From Centroberyx gerrardi (Eukaryota; Chordata; Actinopteri; Beryciformes; Berycidae): a stretch of 64,000 nucleotides of DNA. The first letter of the stretch is position 1. Each line of letters opens with the position of its first letter. The notes below the pieces were generated by a model. It was not told the origin of the DNA, did not search any database, and saw nothing but the letters and a program-made list of their open reading frames with translations. Where the stretch lies: assembly GCF_048128805.1 (NCBI RefSeq), contig NC_136016.1, forward strand, positions 16,574,676 to 16,638,675, read 5' to 3'. This document shows, piece after piece, positions 13,133 to 64,000 of this stretch. The position numbers and the translations under genes were made by a program.

Positions 13133-14141
13133 AAATGAATAGCTCACCCAAAAATGAAAATTCATAAAAGTCATTATCGACTCACCCTCATGTCGGTTGA
13201 AACAACAGTGAAGTTTGTATGTCTGTAACACACAGGGAGCTAACGTTAGCTAGCGCAGCTCCGCCTTTTCCTAAACATAAGTCCTGGTTCTTTGGAGTTC
13301 CAAAAACGGCAACAAAAAAAAAAAAGACCTTAAAATTACTCCAAATCCAAGTGTGTTGTAGCCAAATGATTGTACTGTGGGTCCAAAAGTCCAATATTTA
13401 CCTCATTATCTCTTTTCCACACTTCTTAACTGGCTAACTGTCACTAACAGTGCCAAGCAGTTGCTGCCTTCATATGCTGTCGGAAATATTGCATTTGCGA
13501 GTAGAGTGCACTTGAACAACCCAGTGAAGTGGTAAATGCAAATGGAAAAATCGAATTTTTCATGATACCAGTACCCAAGAAGCGAAGATGTGACATAATG
13601 TTTAGGTGTCACGCATATACAACAACTTTTAGCCAATAAACATATTAAAATATCAGTTATAAAACTCAAGTAGCTCTGTACCACTTCTAAAATAATCACC
13701 AAAAAAGCTAGTTTTGTTTCAGAGTCCATTTGTTATGGCTGACTAAAAGTACTTGAATAAGCAAGGACTTTAAAAGTGGGAAGGTCGAAATTACGAGGAG
13801 CACTTGAAGGCAGCAGGATTCTTCCACCAGATCGCTGTAGAGCGACCTGAATGGGGAAAATCTAGGAGATAATGAGGTAAATATTGGACGGTTTGAACCC
13901 ACAGTGCAATCATTTGGGTTCAGAATGCTGTTTGGAGTAATTTTATGGTCATTTTTGCCATTTTTGGAAGTCTAAAGAACCAGGACCCAGTCACTTCGGT
14001 TGTTTTGGCGAAGGCTGACATGGAGCTGTTGAGCTAGCTAACTCGCTGTGTGCTGTGGACAAACTTAACCGAAGTTTTCAAATGACATGAGGGTGAGTAG
14101 ATCATGACAGAATTTTCATTTTTGGGTGGACGATTTTTTTA
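13133..14141. mobile_element. Long imperfect fold-back DNA element (about 1 kb)
   Basis: The left end reads AATAGCTCACCCAAAAATGA and the right end carries its near-complement TCATTTTTGGGTGGACGATT. Internal pairs also match: GACTCACCCTCATG/CATGAGGGTGAG, CCTGGTTCTTTGGA/TCTAAAGAACCAGG and TGTACTGTGGGTCC/GAACCCACAGTGCA. The arms are therefore several hundred bases long. The end motif resembles a very common teleost MITE terminus. No transposase ORF seen. Confidence 0.75.
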
Positions 14142-14406
14142 ATGTTAATATGTATATTTCTCTTCATATACTTACCGGTGTGTGGTTAAAAATTTGACAG
14201 GAGGTTAAAAAGGACATTTGACATAATCTTCAGATTCTAGATTTCATATAGTTAGCCTAATGTAAAGTCATTGAAATTTCTGTAGCTTTATGTAGCTTGC
14301 TTAACAGCTGCTTCCTTGCTAAAGATTACAATACGTATTTGATATAACTTTGGTAGTGTTTTGGAATAAATTATATAAAATCCACCATAGATCCAATGAA
14401 AAGTCT

Positions 14407-14437
14407 TTTATTTTATACTTAATCATCAATATTTATT
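14407..14437 (-). terminator. Candidate polyadenylation signals of the polyserase gene
   Basis: Two AATAAA hexamers on the minus strand (14407-14412 and 14432-14437), about 510-540 bases after the stop codon. Plausible but unproven. Confidence 0.35.
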
Positions 14438-14940
14438 TCACATATAATAAAAAATTACCTTTCATATGCTTTAACAATTGCAGTTGACAAAGAAGTTGAC
14501 AAAGAGTCAACTTAAAACAAAACTAGATAGACAAGTTAATTTTGCATGTAGAACGACAATGGAATAGTGAATACATTAAAATGACAAGCTTCTTTTCACC
14601 TAACTGGATTAAGTGACAACATATTTTGAAAATGTATTTGCAGATAAATTTACAGTTTGTTTATAAAACATTTCATCATGTACAATCCTTAAGTTATTGC
14701 TGTTTTTCTTTTTTGTAAATAAAAATCTAAACTTTTCCTAGTATCTCATTACTCAACTTACATGAAGATGGACATTTTACAAGCTTGTTCGTTCGTGGCT
14801 ACTTTTTTCAGTTTGACCTAGTGCAAGTGCCTTTACCCAGAATTTGCATGAACCCTTATGAAGAATGTACAAAGATGTCAGTCAACTTGACTTATTGAGT
14901 GCATTGATAAAGTACTTTAACCCCCCATGACAACAGACTA

Positions 14941-44995
<30,055 letters not shown>

Positions 44996-47900
44996 TGTGT
45001 GACTGCAGAGTGCTTGTTTGTCACCCTTTAAATACTAGGTTCAACCTGTCACCTGCCATGGCGTGTGCCCCTCCCATGACACACCCCCCATAACAACCAA
45101 AAAAGTTCACCAATTTCCTGGTCCCTCTGTATTGATTATTATATTCTTGGGAAACAGGAAGAGAGAGGCATTCCAGTGATGTGTTTCCATATTCAGCTTA
45201 GAAACCACAGTCCTTTAATGATAAGAGTTAAACGTCTGGTGACCCCAGTGACCCGCACAAACATGTGACTGGATTAAAACAAAGTATGTGAGTAATATCT
45301 GGGGGGAAAATACACTCAATTATGAATTGTTATTGATAATGAATGGTATTTGCATCAATACATTTCTCAAATCTAATGACACTGTAATGCCTTTGTCACA
45401 GTCTAAACAGGACCCGACAATAGAGCTGTAGTGCAATATAAATATTGAGACAGGGCTTCATGTCAACCATATCTCTATCAAAGGCATGGGCCAGCCAGTC
45501 ACGCATGAGACTTCTGCAAACCAAGTGTGAGAAAGGGTGAGAAACATGTCCCATGGTTGAGAAATCGTCAAAAGTGGAACATTTTTACAAGACGTGCCAG
45601 AGGACAAAAGCGTCTGTTGTCATTCTTTGCTGAACAATTATGTTTTCAGCACACCAGCTTACTGCATTTCGAAGAATTGCTATTTTTAAGAGACTAAACA
45701 CTCCCTGGTTATGTCACTGGCATCTTGCCAGTGACATAACATAATGAGGTGTTAGGTGTTAAGTGTTAGGTGTTTTTTGTGCTGACGAGACAGGATGTGA
45801 TGTTCAGGCTACTCATGGCTCTTAGATAGTTAGGCTACTATATCACTGTTTAAAAATATATCCATCCATATTTGTCATCATCTAAAATAGAGGACACCAT
45901 CTGATGTCATCTCAGGTGTAGCTGAATAATCTGGAATCAATTCATAACATAAACCACTGGAAGGAACAGGAGCAGGGCTTCCTTGCATGTAAAAAGTCAT
46001 TTTAATAGAAGTAATTACATGTCAAAAAATGATTAGAGGTGGCACATCTTCCAAAAGTCAAGAACAAAACATAACATAAACCACTGGCATGATTTGCCAT
46101 GATTAGTTCGAAGATAACAGTAACCAAACATGAGGAGTTTGTTGTGTGGGAAGGGTTTACGTGCTGTAACACACACACTGCAGCGTATTTTCTCTGCACA
46201 CACACACTCTGATAAGTCACGGAACATGTCTGATGTGTATGTGATTCACAGACATGCTTAAAAATTCCCAGAAACACTTCCATCACTGATAAGCATGTGT
46301 CTTTCAATTTATAAAAAAGCGCAACAAACGGAAGGAATTCACCCGAAGTGATGAGCGGGTGTTGATGACAGCTCATGCTGCAGGTTGAGGACGAAGAACA
46401 ACAGAACACAGGTGCATGAAGTCCATGTGATGGCCGCAACCTTTACAGCTCATCCATCATGTCCTAAGTATTGTTATCGGGCAAATATGCATTATGACAG
46501 CGAGGAGAAAGAGGCTTTCAAACGCAGTTGCATAACAACTCAGCGTAACGCAACATGCTGTTCACTTATTTATTATTTCTCAGTGAACTATGAGTTACGT
46601 TCACCCTATAGGCGCAGTATCATGCCACATTTTTATCTTTTAATTTTGAAATGTTAAAACAGCTTAAAATACGTGCACTTTCAAATATTTTTAAGTAAAT
46701 TTTATTTTTATAGCATTTATACAACAACTACTACTCCTACAACTACTACTACTATTATTACTACTAATAATAAGTAAAAGAAGAACAAGAAGAATATTGC
46801 TTTATAGGAACTATCTATGTGGCATATACAGTATGCACACATTCTGGTTTCGGTTTTATTCAGAAGAAAATAATAAGCACAAAGGAATTCACAGATTCAA
46901 AGGTTGACTAATATTTACATAAAATCTCTTATTACTCATTATTAATAAATAACGAGGACTTGTAGCACTTTATGACAAATCCTCCCCTTTCACATTTCAA
47001 TATTACTCAGCATATAAAGTTGGCAGCAGGCCAGGGTTGGACTTTGTAGAAAAACATCTTTTTGCACAAAGGTTAAAGAACAACCTCTGTTTTCTCAGCC
47101 AGCCATCCGAATAAAGCTTTCCTGCTTCCTGCTGACGTCTGCATGGACAAACAGACGTGTAAAGGGGAGTTAAGTCGTAGTTTTGGGCATAGCATGAAAC
47201 TGAAAATTAGTTGTTGCTGTGATGACAATGCCATTTGAAATTAATTTGTATACTTACAATCTCATTAACTAGCAATACTCAAACCACGATTCCCTCTCAT
47301 TATTATATTTGTCCAAAATGGAGAGCCTGACACACTGACCCCAAGAACAAGTTTAGCTGCTTGTATATCTGATCATTGACTTCACTGGTCTGATATATCG
47401 TTATTATATTGGACTGGGCTGATACAAATCTGCACTACAGACACTGTGACCTGACTTCTACTGAAAGAAGTGAAAATAGACTCAAGAACCTGAAGCAAGG
47501 TGAATTACAAGAGTGACTGAGTGGAGACTGGATTAACAAATAAACTTTTTTATTAATGTTATTAATGTAGCTTTTCTATATTCTGCTAGGAACTCTCCTG
47601 AACTCTTCCTGCTTTTACCAATCAAAACTATTGATAAGGTTTTCAGTAAAAAAAAGTTTTATGGACGATTTATGCAAATTTAACAAAGGAGATCTGGTAA
47701 ACTGTTGTTCAATTCACACATCATCAAGAGAGGTTGCATACAGACACATTACAGAACTGCTGCTTTATTTGCAGCATTGGAAGATGCAGCTTTCAGGTTC
47801 ACAGTTTCACACCAGACCAGCTGTCCGAGGCGGAGGGACAGCATGCTGAAATCAAAGGGATTTCCCCCCACAAAGTTTCCTTTTCTAAGTTAGTTATTCA

Positions 47901-49753
47901 TCGCCTCTAATCATGTTCGGTAAATAGGAGTCACAGTCTTCTCACGATGATATGAGTGTTTAAAAGTGGTAACTGTTTGAGTCATATAGGACAATACTGA
48001 ACTTGTTCTATCTTGTGGAAACGTAGAAGGAAGGAACCTGTGTGTGTGTGTGACAGAGAGGGAGAGAGAGTCACAGAGAGGCCAAATAAGTATGTGACAA
48101 AGAAAGGAGGAGGAAGAGGAAGAGAGAGAGGAGAGAGAGTGAGAATAACCATCAGAAAGGAGACTAAATATGGTCAAGGATTCAGGTTTGACGAGTCGTT
48201 TGTGTGTTTTCTTTCAAGGTGATGTCCATCCACACTGCTAGTCAACTGCTATGAAAAAGCCTGACAAAAGCTGCTGAAAACTTCTTTCAAGGCTGTCGGC
48301 TGTGCGTCACCTCGGCTAAGGCGTCTTGTTTTTGTGAAACGCCTACTACTTGTATGCAAAGGCATCCATTTATTAGAAGTATCAACAAATAACTTTTCTT
48401 TCATTTCATGTCAGTATTTTGGGACCTGCCTGCTGACAGGACCACACAGGCACTTTTATAAAATAGTAAGAGCTATGCCTACTACTTACAAACTTCACCT
48501 GTTTGTTTGGGGTCAGGCAGTAACAACAAAAGCAAATGTTTGCCCTATTTTTGTCAATTGTGTCTGATTAATATATTTCCAATAGTGCCAACTGAGGTCT
48601 AATCTTTTGCTTTATATTTAACTAGAGGGTGTAGCAGCCTGACATTCACACTGTCTCCCATCTTGAACTCTGTACTTCTTTCTCCCGAGTCAATTCTGAT
48701 AAAATAGAGTTAGAGATAGTTATAGGGAGATACAGTTTATCGAACAAAGAATGGGACAATGTGATATTGATCAGATACTTTGATGGCAATCCAAGTGGAT
48801 TATGGTCGTAGAGTAGAAGTCATACAGCTTGTCAGACATACCAACACCTGGCCTGGTGTCAGCTGATGAGTAGGCCGACTTGCTAAAGTGATGTGACGTT
48901 GCTAAAAAAAAAATAAACTGATGATTAACTAAGAAATGGCCTAGGATGACATGGTGAAATGATTCAAACATATACAAAATTTCAGCATGTATGGATTAAG
49001 TTTTAAAATTTACAAGTATTTGAATAGAATAAAAGCAAAGGAATCAAAATGCCAATAAGGAACTTGTCAATAATTATGTATGCTTGAATGGGAGATTTTT
49101 TGTGTTTCTTTTGATGTGTTTGACTGCAACATACAATTTGAGTGAACTTTGATTTAACAGTGTATTTAATACTCAAATTTTGTGAATAAATACACACTGC
49201 CACCTAATGCACAGTTTAAATGGGCATCATCAGCTACCAACACTAGTCAAATGCCGTTACCTGTCACCACATTACAACATGATGAAGAGAGGATTTGGCT
49301 CCATCTAGTGGTGAGACTGAGAAACTGCAGGGTATAAACAGTTTTGCTTTACCAATTAGTCAAGAACTGTATCCATGTTTGTGATTTATATTGACTTCTC
49401 ACAAGCCAGGCCTCCTTCACATCAGACAAGAGGTTGTATTCAATAATGCACACATGGATAATCAGCATCATGATTGTACAATGAAATACAAAAATCTGCA
49501 ATTTTAGCAAGTTTCTCTACTAGAAATCACTTTGCATTTTATATCTTGGGAGATGTGAAAGTGAAATTCTTCTATTTTGTTGCACAAAACAGAGTCATGC
49601 ACTTTAGGGTAGAACGTCTCCAGTTTTGCTTCTCTGAAAAGTCTTGATAGGTGGAAAGAACATTGAAATATTCTGGGTATTTGCTTTTCTCATCCAGTGG
49701 CATCAGATCAGCAGACAGAAGAAGGTGTTGAAATTCACCACAGGGCACATTTT
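44996..49753. other. Intergenic region between polyserase and vkorc1
   Basis: No gene recognised. It holds AT-rich sequence, a purine-rich GA tract at about 48,051-48,142 next to a short TG run, and scattered short ORFs (longest about 145 codons at 46,002-46,439) without recognisable domains. Its left edge is the polyserase upstream flank and its right edge the vkorc1 3' UTR. Confidence 0.6.
45026..45034 (-). promoter_or_regulatory. Possible TATA-like element of the polyserase gene
   Basis: The minus strand reads TATTTAAAG about 31-39 bases upstream of the start codon. If used, the 5' leader would be very short, so this is tentative. Confidence 0.25.
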
Positions 49754-51055
49754 CTATCCAGACTTTTCCTTTACTCCTTCGAGCGCTCTCCTTCGTTTCA
49801 GATTGGTGTAGAGCAACGCAAAGTTGACAATGTATGTTGACACGCAGACCATGCAGAAATCCCCCAGAACAAAGGCGAGGATAGCTGCTAGATAGAGCGA
49901 GCCGGCCACAGACACCCAGGAGGAGAAGACCAGAAACAACGCTGCTCTCTTGCAGACTGACAGTCCTGCGAGAAGGAGAGACACATGGGAGTTCAAATTA
50001 TCAATACAAAATCCTACATACGTGTAAAATATGACTGAGATTAGAAAAAAAAAAATGTAGAGCAGAAATTGAGATATTTGTGTAGTTATGCAACTTAAAC
50101 TTATCTTTCTCTAATTCAGATTTTATGTACTACTTTTTTTTTTTAAATCAATTTGTAAAACTTTGAACTTGGCTGGAATGCAGGTCTGTGGTTCACCAGA
50201 TCCATGTTGGATTGAAAACAGTATATTTTTGTCTAAAAACATTCAGCACTGCACTGTTAACACTGTAATTTGCAGAAGAGAATGACAGACTAACCAAGGC
50301 CCAGCTGCAGAGTGTAAAATATGATGCCCAGGACACTGTTGGGCTGGTTCAGAGCGCTATCTTGGTCCACAAAGAACTGGACCAAACCAAAGCCACGTCC
50401 CCATCTGCCAGGAAGGAAAGGAAAAACAGTTATTTAAGCCATTTTGATAAATATATACAGTATATAATATGCAATCAGAGTGTACGCCTAACTGTCTATG
50501 TGTAACCTAAATTTGGCCTTTTGACATTAGCCTTTTTCTAGAGGTAATTGTGCAATATGAGAAAATGAAAAGCAATTTTTTTGCTACTTTCAAAAGCTGA
50601 ATATCCACTTGATTGACAGCCATAATGCAAAATAGCTTTGATGTGTAGCCGATGTCCAGTGCTTCCAGAGGATTCTTAACACGTGGCAATGAAGGGGGCG
50701 GAACTGCAATGCGATGCGCTGATTTCTCAGTGCACAAGCAAACTGTTTTCTCAATACACAAGCAGTCAAAGTTAATAGGCTATTAATTTGACAGTACGCA
50801 CGTGAGGTGTAGCCTACAGCGCAGACAGGAGCTGATAAATCACAGTGAAACAGATAAATGATCCTACCTGGAGGTAAAAACCTTGGAGCAGCTCACAGAT
50901 TCCCCCAGGTCGCACATCGCCCTGTACTCTGGGTTCCTCTCTCGGGAAAGCTCGACATGAAGCGCATACACAGACAAAATCAAACCAAAAACGCACAGAA
51001 ATATGCGCATTTTTCTCTCCCACGTCGGCATTCCATAATTACCAGCCGCTGCCAT
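49754..51055 (-). CDS. vkorc1: Vitamin K epoxide reductase complex subunit 1 (VKORC1)
   Basis: ER membrane enzyme that reduces vitamin K epoxide for gamma-carboxylation of clotting and calcium-binding proteins. Exons 50868-51055, 50295-50404 and 49754-49965 give 169 residues (human 163). The 110-nt middle exon matches the human gene as I recall it. Start chosen at ATG 51053-51055 ([15 protein letters not shown]), in strong AACATGG context; the frame runs further upstream but without an ATG. Key residues are visible: the loop cysteines in [29 protein letters not shown], and the CMVC redox centre followed by STY. The Tyr of the warfarin-site TYA motif is kept but the Ala is Ile. The short basic C-terminus and the linkage to integrin/PRSS genes favour VKORC1 over VKORC1L1. 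Confidence 0.93.
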
Positions 51056-51222
51056 GTTATGTTCCGACACTTTCAGATGGACTGATGAGCAGTAAGTGTG
51101 TATACAAAATAGCTGTTTTCTGCTTGTTTCTCACATCAAGGTATGGGGGTTTCCTGCAACACAGCTTGCCCTAAATTCGGCAAGTCAACCCGACGTGTTA
51201 AAAACACAGATTCTCACTTTTG

Positions 51223-51260
51223 ATTGGTCGAAGTCATTTTTTAACACTGCATGTGATTGG
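51223..51260 (-). promoter_or_regulatory. Two CCAAT boxes upstream of vkorc1
   Basis: The minus strand has CGACCAATCA twice (CCAAT at 51223-51227 and 51256-51260), about 170-205 bases upstream of the vkorc1 start. Paired NF-Y-type boxes fit a housekeeping promoter, but this is motif matching only. Confidence 0.45.
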
Positions 51261-51288
51261 TCGGCCGAGAGCAGATGTTTGTCCAGAG

Positions 51289-51332
51289 GTGGGTTTACTG
51301 TGGGTTTACTGTGGGTTTACTGTGGGTTTACT
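51289..51332. repeat. 11-bp minisatellite, four perfect copies
   Basis: GTGGGTTTACT repeated four times without change, immediately upstream of the CCAAT boxes relative to vkorc1. Confidence 0.9.
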
Positions 51333-51639
51333 GTGGACTTCGGTCTGTCTGGCTTTTACGGAAAATGCAACAACAGCCCTCATTGTTCATGCCATGCTAC
51401 TGCAGCTTTCCTACATTCCCTTATGCGACACCCATCTGTAAATGTTCCCAGGTGATGGCCAACAATGCACATCTGCTCGCTCTGCACATATTTCTGCAGG
51501 CTGCATATAGAAGTTGTAAATAAAAGTTGCTGTAAATCTGGTAATGTGAGCAGTTAACAAAGCATATTTGCGCGTCTGAACATATCTTCAATCCTGATAG
51601 GCTAATGAGCCTCAGACAGCAACGAAGATGCTGTATGCT

Positions 51640-51813
51640 ATCTTTCTTTTTCTTTCTTTCTTGCTTTCTTTCTTTCTTGCTTTATTTCTTTCACTAATCG
51701 CAATATGCTCGATTGTTGTTACATGCATTATTATTATTATAATTATTGTTATTAATATTATCACTGTTGTCGTTATTATCATTATTATTATGTTTATTAT
51801 TACTATTATTACT
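51640..51813. repeat. TTTC microsatellite followed by ATT-rich tract
   Basis: TTTC/TTGC tetranucleotides to about 51,693, then an ATT/ATTATT-rich stretch at about 51,728-51,813. No coding content. Confidence 0.8.
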
Positions 51814-52277
51814 CTGTGATCCGGTCTAGATAGATGAGGTTTTAAATGCCATATCAATTTTATTTTAAGGTCGCCAGTTTAACCACTGGTAAAATAATCA
51901 ATTCCTTTCTTTGGGCCATTCCACTAAACTGCGTCGGCACCACCCAAAAATAATATGAGCATCACGTCTGCTATAATGTCCCGCCTTTCGTGTCGTCGCG
52001 CCTTGCTATTGGACGGTCGCTCTGATTCCAGAACGCCCGGTTGGCTCGCGACATGGCATTCAGAGCGCAACACGGAACAGTACGAGGAAGTAGAAGGCAA
52101 AAACAAGAAACAACCATGCTATCCCAGGATTTAAACTAATGCGGCTATTGTGGTTGACTTACCAGGTGAATGCCTATTTCGCTACTCAGAGGCACGTCTG
52201 TGTGGTATCAAAGTTTGGTTTATTTAACAGAGAAAGACACTTTACCGTCATACCTTCCTAGAAAGCTAGAGGTCCAG

Positions 52278-52319
52278 GTAACTAGCCTCCGCCCCTGCGT
52301 AAAGCGGTGGGCTAGTTAC
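52278..52319. repeat. Hairpin-forming inverted repeat
   Basis: GTAACTAGCC and GGCTAGTTAC form a perfect 10-bp stem around a 22-base GC-rich loop, in the presumed mapk7 5' region. Function unknown. Confidence 0.6.
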
Positions 52320-52903
52320 GTCTTTATTGTGCAGTCTAGTCTCATTTAATGACTCTGTGGCCTACAAGCCTGTTCCTCAAAGACAACTGATCATAGATTT
52401 GTTTTCTGCCTACCTTTTAAGGAGTCAGACTCTGTGGTTTGACTGTAAGCTGTGGGTTTTTGGCTCCTACTAGGCCTAACGTTATCAATGCTGCATTATT
52501 CTGGGCAGCGTGTAAACCGCGCAGGGTCAGGAACCGCTTGACCAGACCTCACCTCTGCTGTCTCCATATTTGCGTCTATCATCAACATATCAGCACATTT
52601 TAAAATACCTTTCCCTGTACAACATTGTTTACTGAATCAATCGCGAAAAAATGCAATATTACTGTTGTTAAATTAATGAAAACAATAGGTCTGCAAAGTT
52701 GCAGCTGGATAGTTGGACAGTATGCTCAAATGACCTGTGACTGACTAAATTTGCTCTCAAGAAAGAGACCTGTAGCTGCTCCTGTGGCAGTGATCTCAAT
52801 AATACACAGAGGAAAAGGTTTTTCCATGCAGTGAACCTGAAGCAAGTTTTAAAACACATTTGGCTGACAAAGACCAAAAGAATAAATGCAACGCTGCCTG
52901 TTT

Positions 52904-58630
<5,727 letters not shown>

Positions 58631-59560
58631 CTCTTTTCTTCCCTGTTTCCTGGAATTAAAAAAGAACAAAAAAAAGCAACAACAGAACACTTGGATTTGT
58701 GCATCTTTTAGATTGTTTTTAGCATGAAAACCTTGAGTAATGACTGATCAAATTAATTTAACTGCTACCTTTTTTACTAGGCACTACCCAAGTATTTTCT
58801 ACCATTATGTCATGTTGCGCTTTCTTTTTAATAAAGTAAACTGAGTCACCACCTGTCTTTGTCTGTGGATATGTAGTGGACTACAATAAAATCAGGATGT
58901 GTCATGTAAGCCTACATAAGTTGCTTATAGAAATGAAGGCCTTCATTCCAAAATGATTGTTGGCTAACTAAAGGCATTTATTAACAAAATAGTAAGATTT
59001 TAAAAGGATGGAATAATTTGCATTTCTGAAATGTTAAGTAATATCATGGCTATATTTCAGAATGAACCTAGTATTTATAGTTACAAGGTGAGCAAATATT
59101 AGCATTGGATCTAAAGGATTTAAGAAACGACACCAAGAGCAAACCTGAAGAAGCAATTTCTCATGGAATCATAACATGATACTGGAAATACTGTTTCAAG
59201 ATCAGGTAACAAAGGTTGAATAGGACATAGAGCTGAAATAAAGAGTCAAATTAACAGTTTATTTCAATTACAGAAGACAATTTATTTACATCATAATTAT
59301 GATTTAAAAGACACCTATAAAAAACAATCAAATAAAGTAGATCATAATGCTAAATTTTCATAGTGCTAAAATAAGATTATATTACATTTCATGTACAATA
59401 TGGCTTTACATGCGTGTCAAATACAAGTAGTAGCCTATAGCAATGTTTTTTCTAATTTGATTCACTATTCAGGACCACACTGGACTAAAGCCAGACCTTA
59501 AGATAGGTCCTCTCCTTCATTTGGCAAGGTTTGGTTTCTACCTTCAGTTTTCAAAGTGTC
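58631..59560. other. Convergent 3' region between mapk7 and the prostasin-like gene
   Basis: The 3' UTRs of two convergent genes. A minus-strand AATAAA at 59281-59286 lies about 275 bases past the protease stop codon. Nothing else seen. Confidence 0.5.
58830..58890 (+). terminator. mapk7 polyadenylation signals
   Basis: Canonical AATAAA at 58830-58835 (200 bases after the stop) and again at 58885-58890. Either could be used. Confidence 0.6.
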
Positions 59561-62620
<3,060 letters not shown>

Positions 62621-64000
62621 TTTGCGAGGTTTCACGACACAACAATCACTTCACTGCCTATTTTAGACACAAGATTCAGCTCACTTTGTCTCTGAAACGG
62701 TTCTAGTCTCGAAAAACTGTGTGAATGTCTCTGAACATCGTCACCAAGGTAACTTTAGTGAAGGACAGCCGCTACAACAATAACTACTTTGTCTGATGTC
62801 CGGACAATCTGACTGACCGAGGTCTTCAAGCGGTTTATAGAAAGAAAGAAATAGAAAAAAGGTAAATAGGCTACGTTTTTATCACCGGTCCGTGCGTTTT
62901 TTTTCTCGTCGACAAAAATCGCTTTGGGAGTCCAAGTTTTGTTAGGTATCGGTGAAATGCCAGAAGAGGTTTCGGACCTCTATCATATAGGCTACCTGTG
63001 TACCTGCTCGTCTGCAGCCAATCAAAACTCAGGTCCCGCCCACCTGAGCCAACGAAATTATTGACTCCTCTGCCGGCTGGCTCGCAGGTAAACTGACGTT
63101 TTTCAGATAACAACACTATTTTCATGGTATTATTTCCCTGTCCCGTCCACTCATAAAGTTTCTACCGAGTTTTTAGGTTTGCAGCTCCTATGCATTTTCT
63201 CATCGTGGCTCCACGACATCCCAAACATTAAGCACTGATAGTGCTATTAAATCAAAAGGTGGGTAAAGTATGACCTCCAGTTGCTGAACAACCACCGACA
63301 AACCAAACTAATTAGAATATTTTCACAAAAGCATGATTTTCTGTTTTTATTTTTGTTTTGTTTTTCCCCTTAAAATATATCATCCTCATAACTTACATCA
63401 GTTTGATAGTAACTACTATAATGTAGGCCTAGGCTATACTATGAATTCAAGGATGTAAAGCCTAAAAATGTGGGTAAACTGATTTTACTCTCCATTACTT
63501 CCCCGAGGATAAGGATATTCCCATGTTCCTTGCCCCTTTTTAAGTGGATGAACTGGTTTAACAAGGAACAAGGGAATAAACAATGGAGTGTTCCTATGGA
63601 CAAGATAAACACTCAATCTGACACAGTTAGTGAAGAAATCCAAGTTTAGCCCATATGAGATGCTTTGCCAAATATATGACTTATTATCAGTCTTATAACG
63701 ATGTTGACTCAGCCCAAGTCAAAGATCAAACACTGACCTAAACCGTGTATGTGTGTTTATGTCTGTGCGTGTGTGTGTTCCTGTACTGTATGTGTGTGTG
63801 ACAAATCATTTCACCGGATTATGTAAGCCTGCTGTTTCCAGTGGCAAATATTTTGAACGTTCACATGTTTTTGGCTCGATTGTGGAACACGCACCTGTCT
63901 CAGTGAATTGGTCCAAATTCCCTTTCACAAATTGTGCAAAGACTCCCTGTGTGTCCCACATCTAGACCGTGGATATCTTGCCATTTTTTGTTCTTATGAC
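62621..64000. other. Upstream flank of the prostasin-like gene
   Basis: Presumed promoter side of the protease gene, then AT-rich sequence with a short TG-rich stretch at about 63,745-63,800. A CCAAT pentamer at 63018-63022 is noted without claim. No gene recognised up to the window end. Confidence 0.5.

Larger units (their letters stand above)
12644..14940. other. Intergenic region between integrin and polyserase (tail-to-tail)
   Basis: Contains the integrin 3' UTR, a 1-kb fold-back element (about 13,133-14,141) and AT-rich sequence with the presumed polyserase 3' UTR. No additional gene recognised. Confidence 0.6.

Noticed and set aside
46002-46439. 145-codon minus-strand ORF between polyserase and vkorc1
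   Set aside because: Composition is Cys/Phe-rich and random-looking, with no domain, leader or splice context.
49754-51055. VKORC1L1 instead of VKORC1
   Set aside because: The short N- and C-termini and the linkage to protease and integrin genes fit VKORC1 better; a phylogeny would settle it.
51056-51070. Upstream extension of the vkorc1 reading frame (five codons)
   Set aside because: It begins with GTG, not ATG; the ATG at 51053-51055 has a strong context.

Overview
The window is vertebrate nuclear DNA, most likely from a ray-finned (teleost) fish. The evidence is GT/AG-spliced genes with short introns, recognisable vertebrate proteins (a leukocyte integrin alpha chain, VKORC1, ERK5/MAPK7, trypsin-fold proteases), many fold-back DNA transposon remnants, a LINE reverse-transcriptase fragment and (CA)n microsatellites. 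All exon models were built by eye from splice signals, reading phase and protein motifs; no search was run.

Layout. (1) 214-12,643, + strand: the 3' 28 exons of an I-domain, beta2-type integrin alpha chain; its 5' end lies outside the window. (2) 12,644-14,940: intergenic, with a 1-kb fold-back element. (3) 14,941-44,995, - strand: a tandem array of trypsin-like protease modules. There are 15 modules of four exons each, preceded by one signal-peptide exon and one 21-nt micro-exon. All 62 exons join in frame, without an internal stop, into a predicted polyserase of about 4,417 residues. Fourteen modules keep the His/Asp/Ser triad. The last has lost all three residues and ends in a hydrophobic membrane tail. 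Modules 6-13 lie on a young 1.91-kb tandem repeat that contains a 3,819-bp higher-order duplication. (4) 44,996-49,753: intergenic, nothing coding recognised. (5) 49,754-51,055, - strand: vkorc1, three exons. (6) 51,056-53,139: divergent promoter region. (7) 53,140-58,630, + strand: mapk7 (ERK5), six coding exons. (8) 59,561-62,620, - strand: a six-exon, prostasin-like, probably GPI-anchored serine protease with a LINE fragment in an intron. (9) 62,621-64,000: its upstream flank.

The linkage of an ITGAM/ITGAX-type integrin, PRSS8/PRSS36-type proteases and VKORC1 matches the human 16p11.2 neighbourhood (VKORC1, PRSS53, PRSS8, PRSS36, ITGAM, ITGAX, ITGAD), so this is probably an ancient syntenic block. 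In this fish the multi-domain protease has been greatly enlarged. The genes are not an operon. The integrin serves leukocyte adhesion, VKORC1 recycles vitamin K, ERK5 is a MAP kinase, and the proteases are secreted or membrane-tethered.

The most novel object is the giant polyserase: splice-phase-symmetric protease beads on one chain, recently amplified, capped by a catalytically dead membrane-proximal domain. The main doubt is whether it is truly one transcript or several genes.
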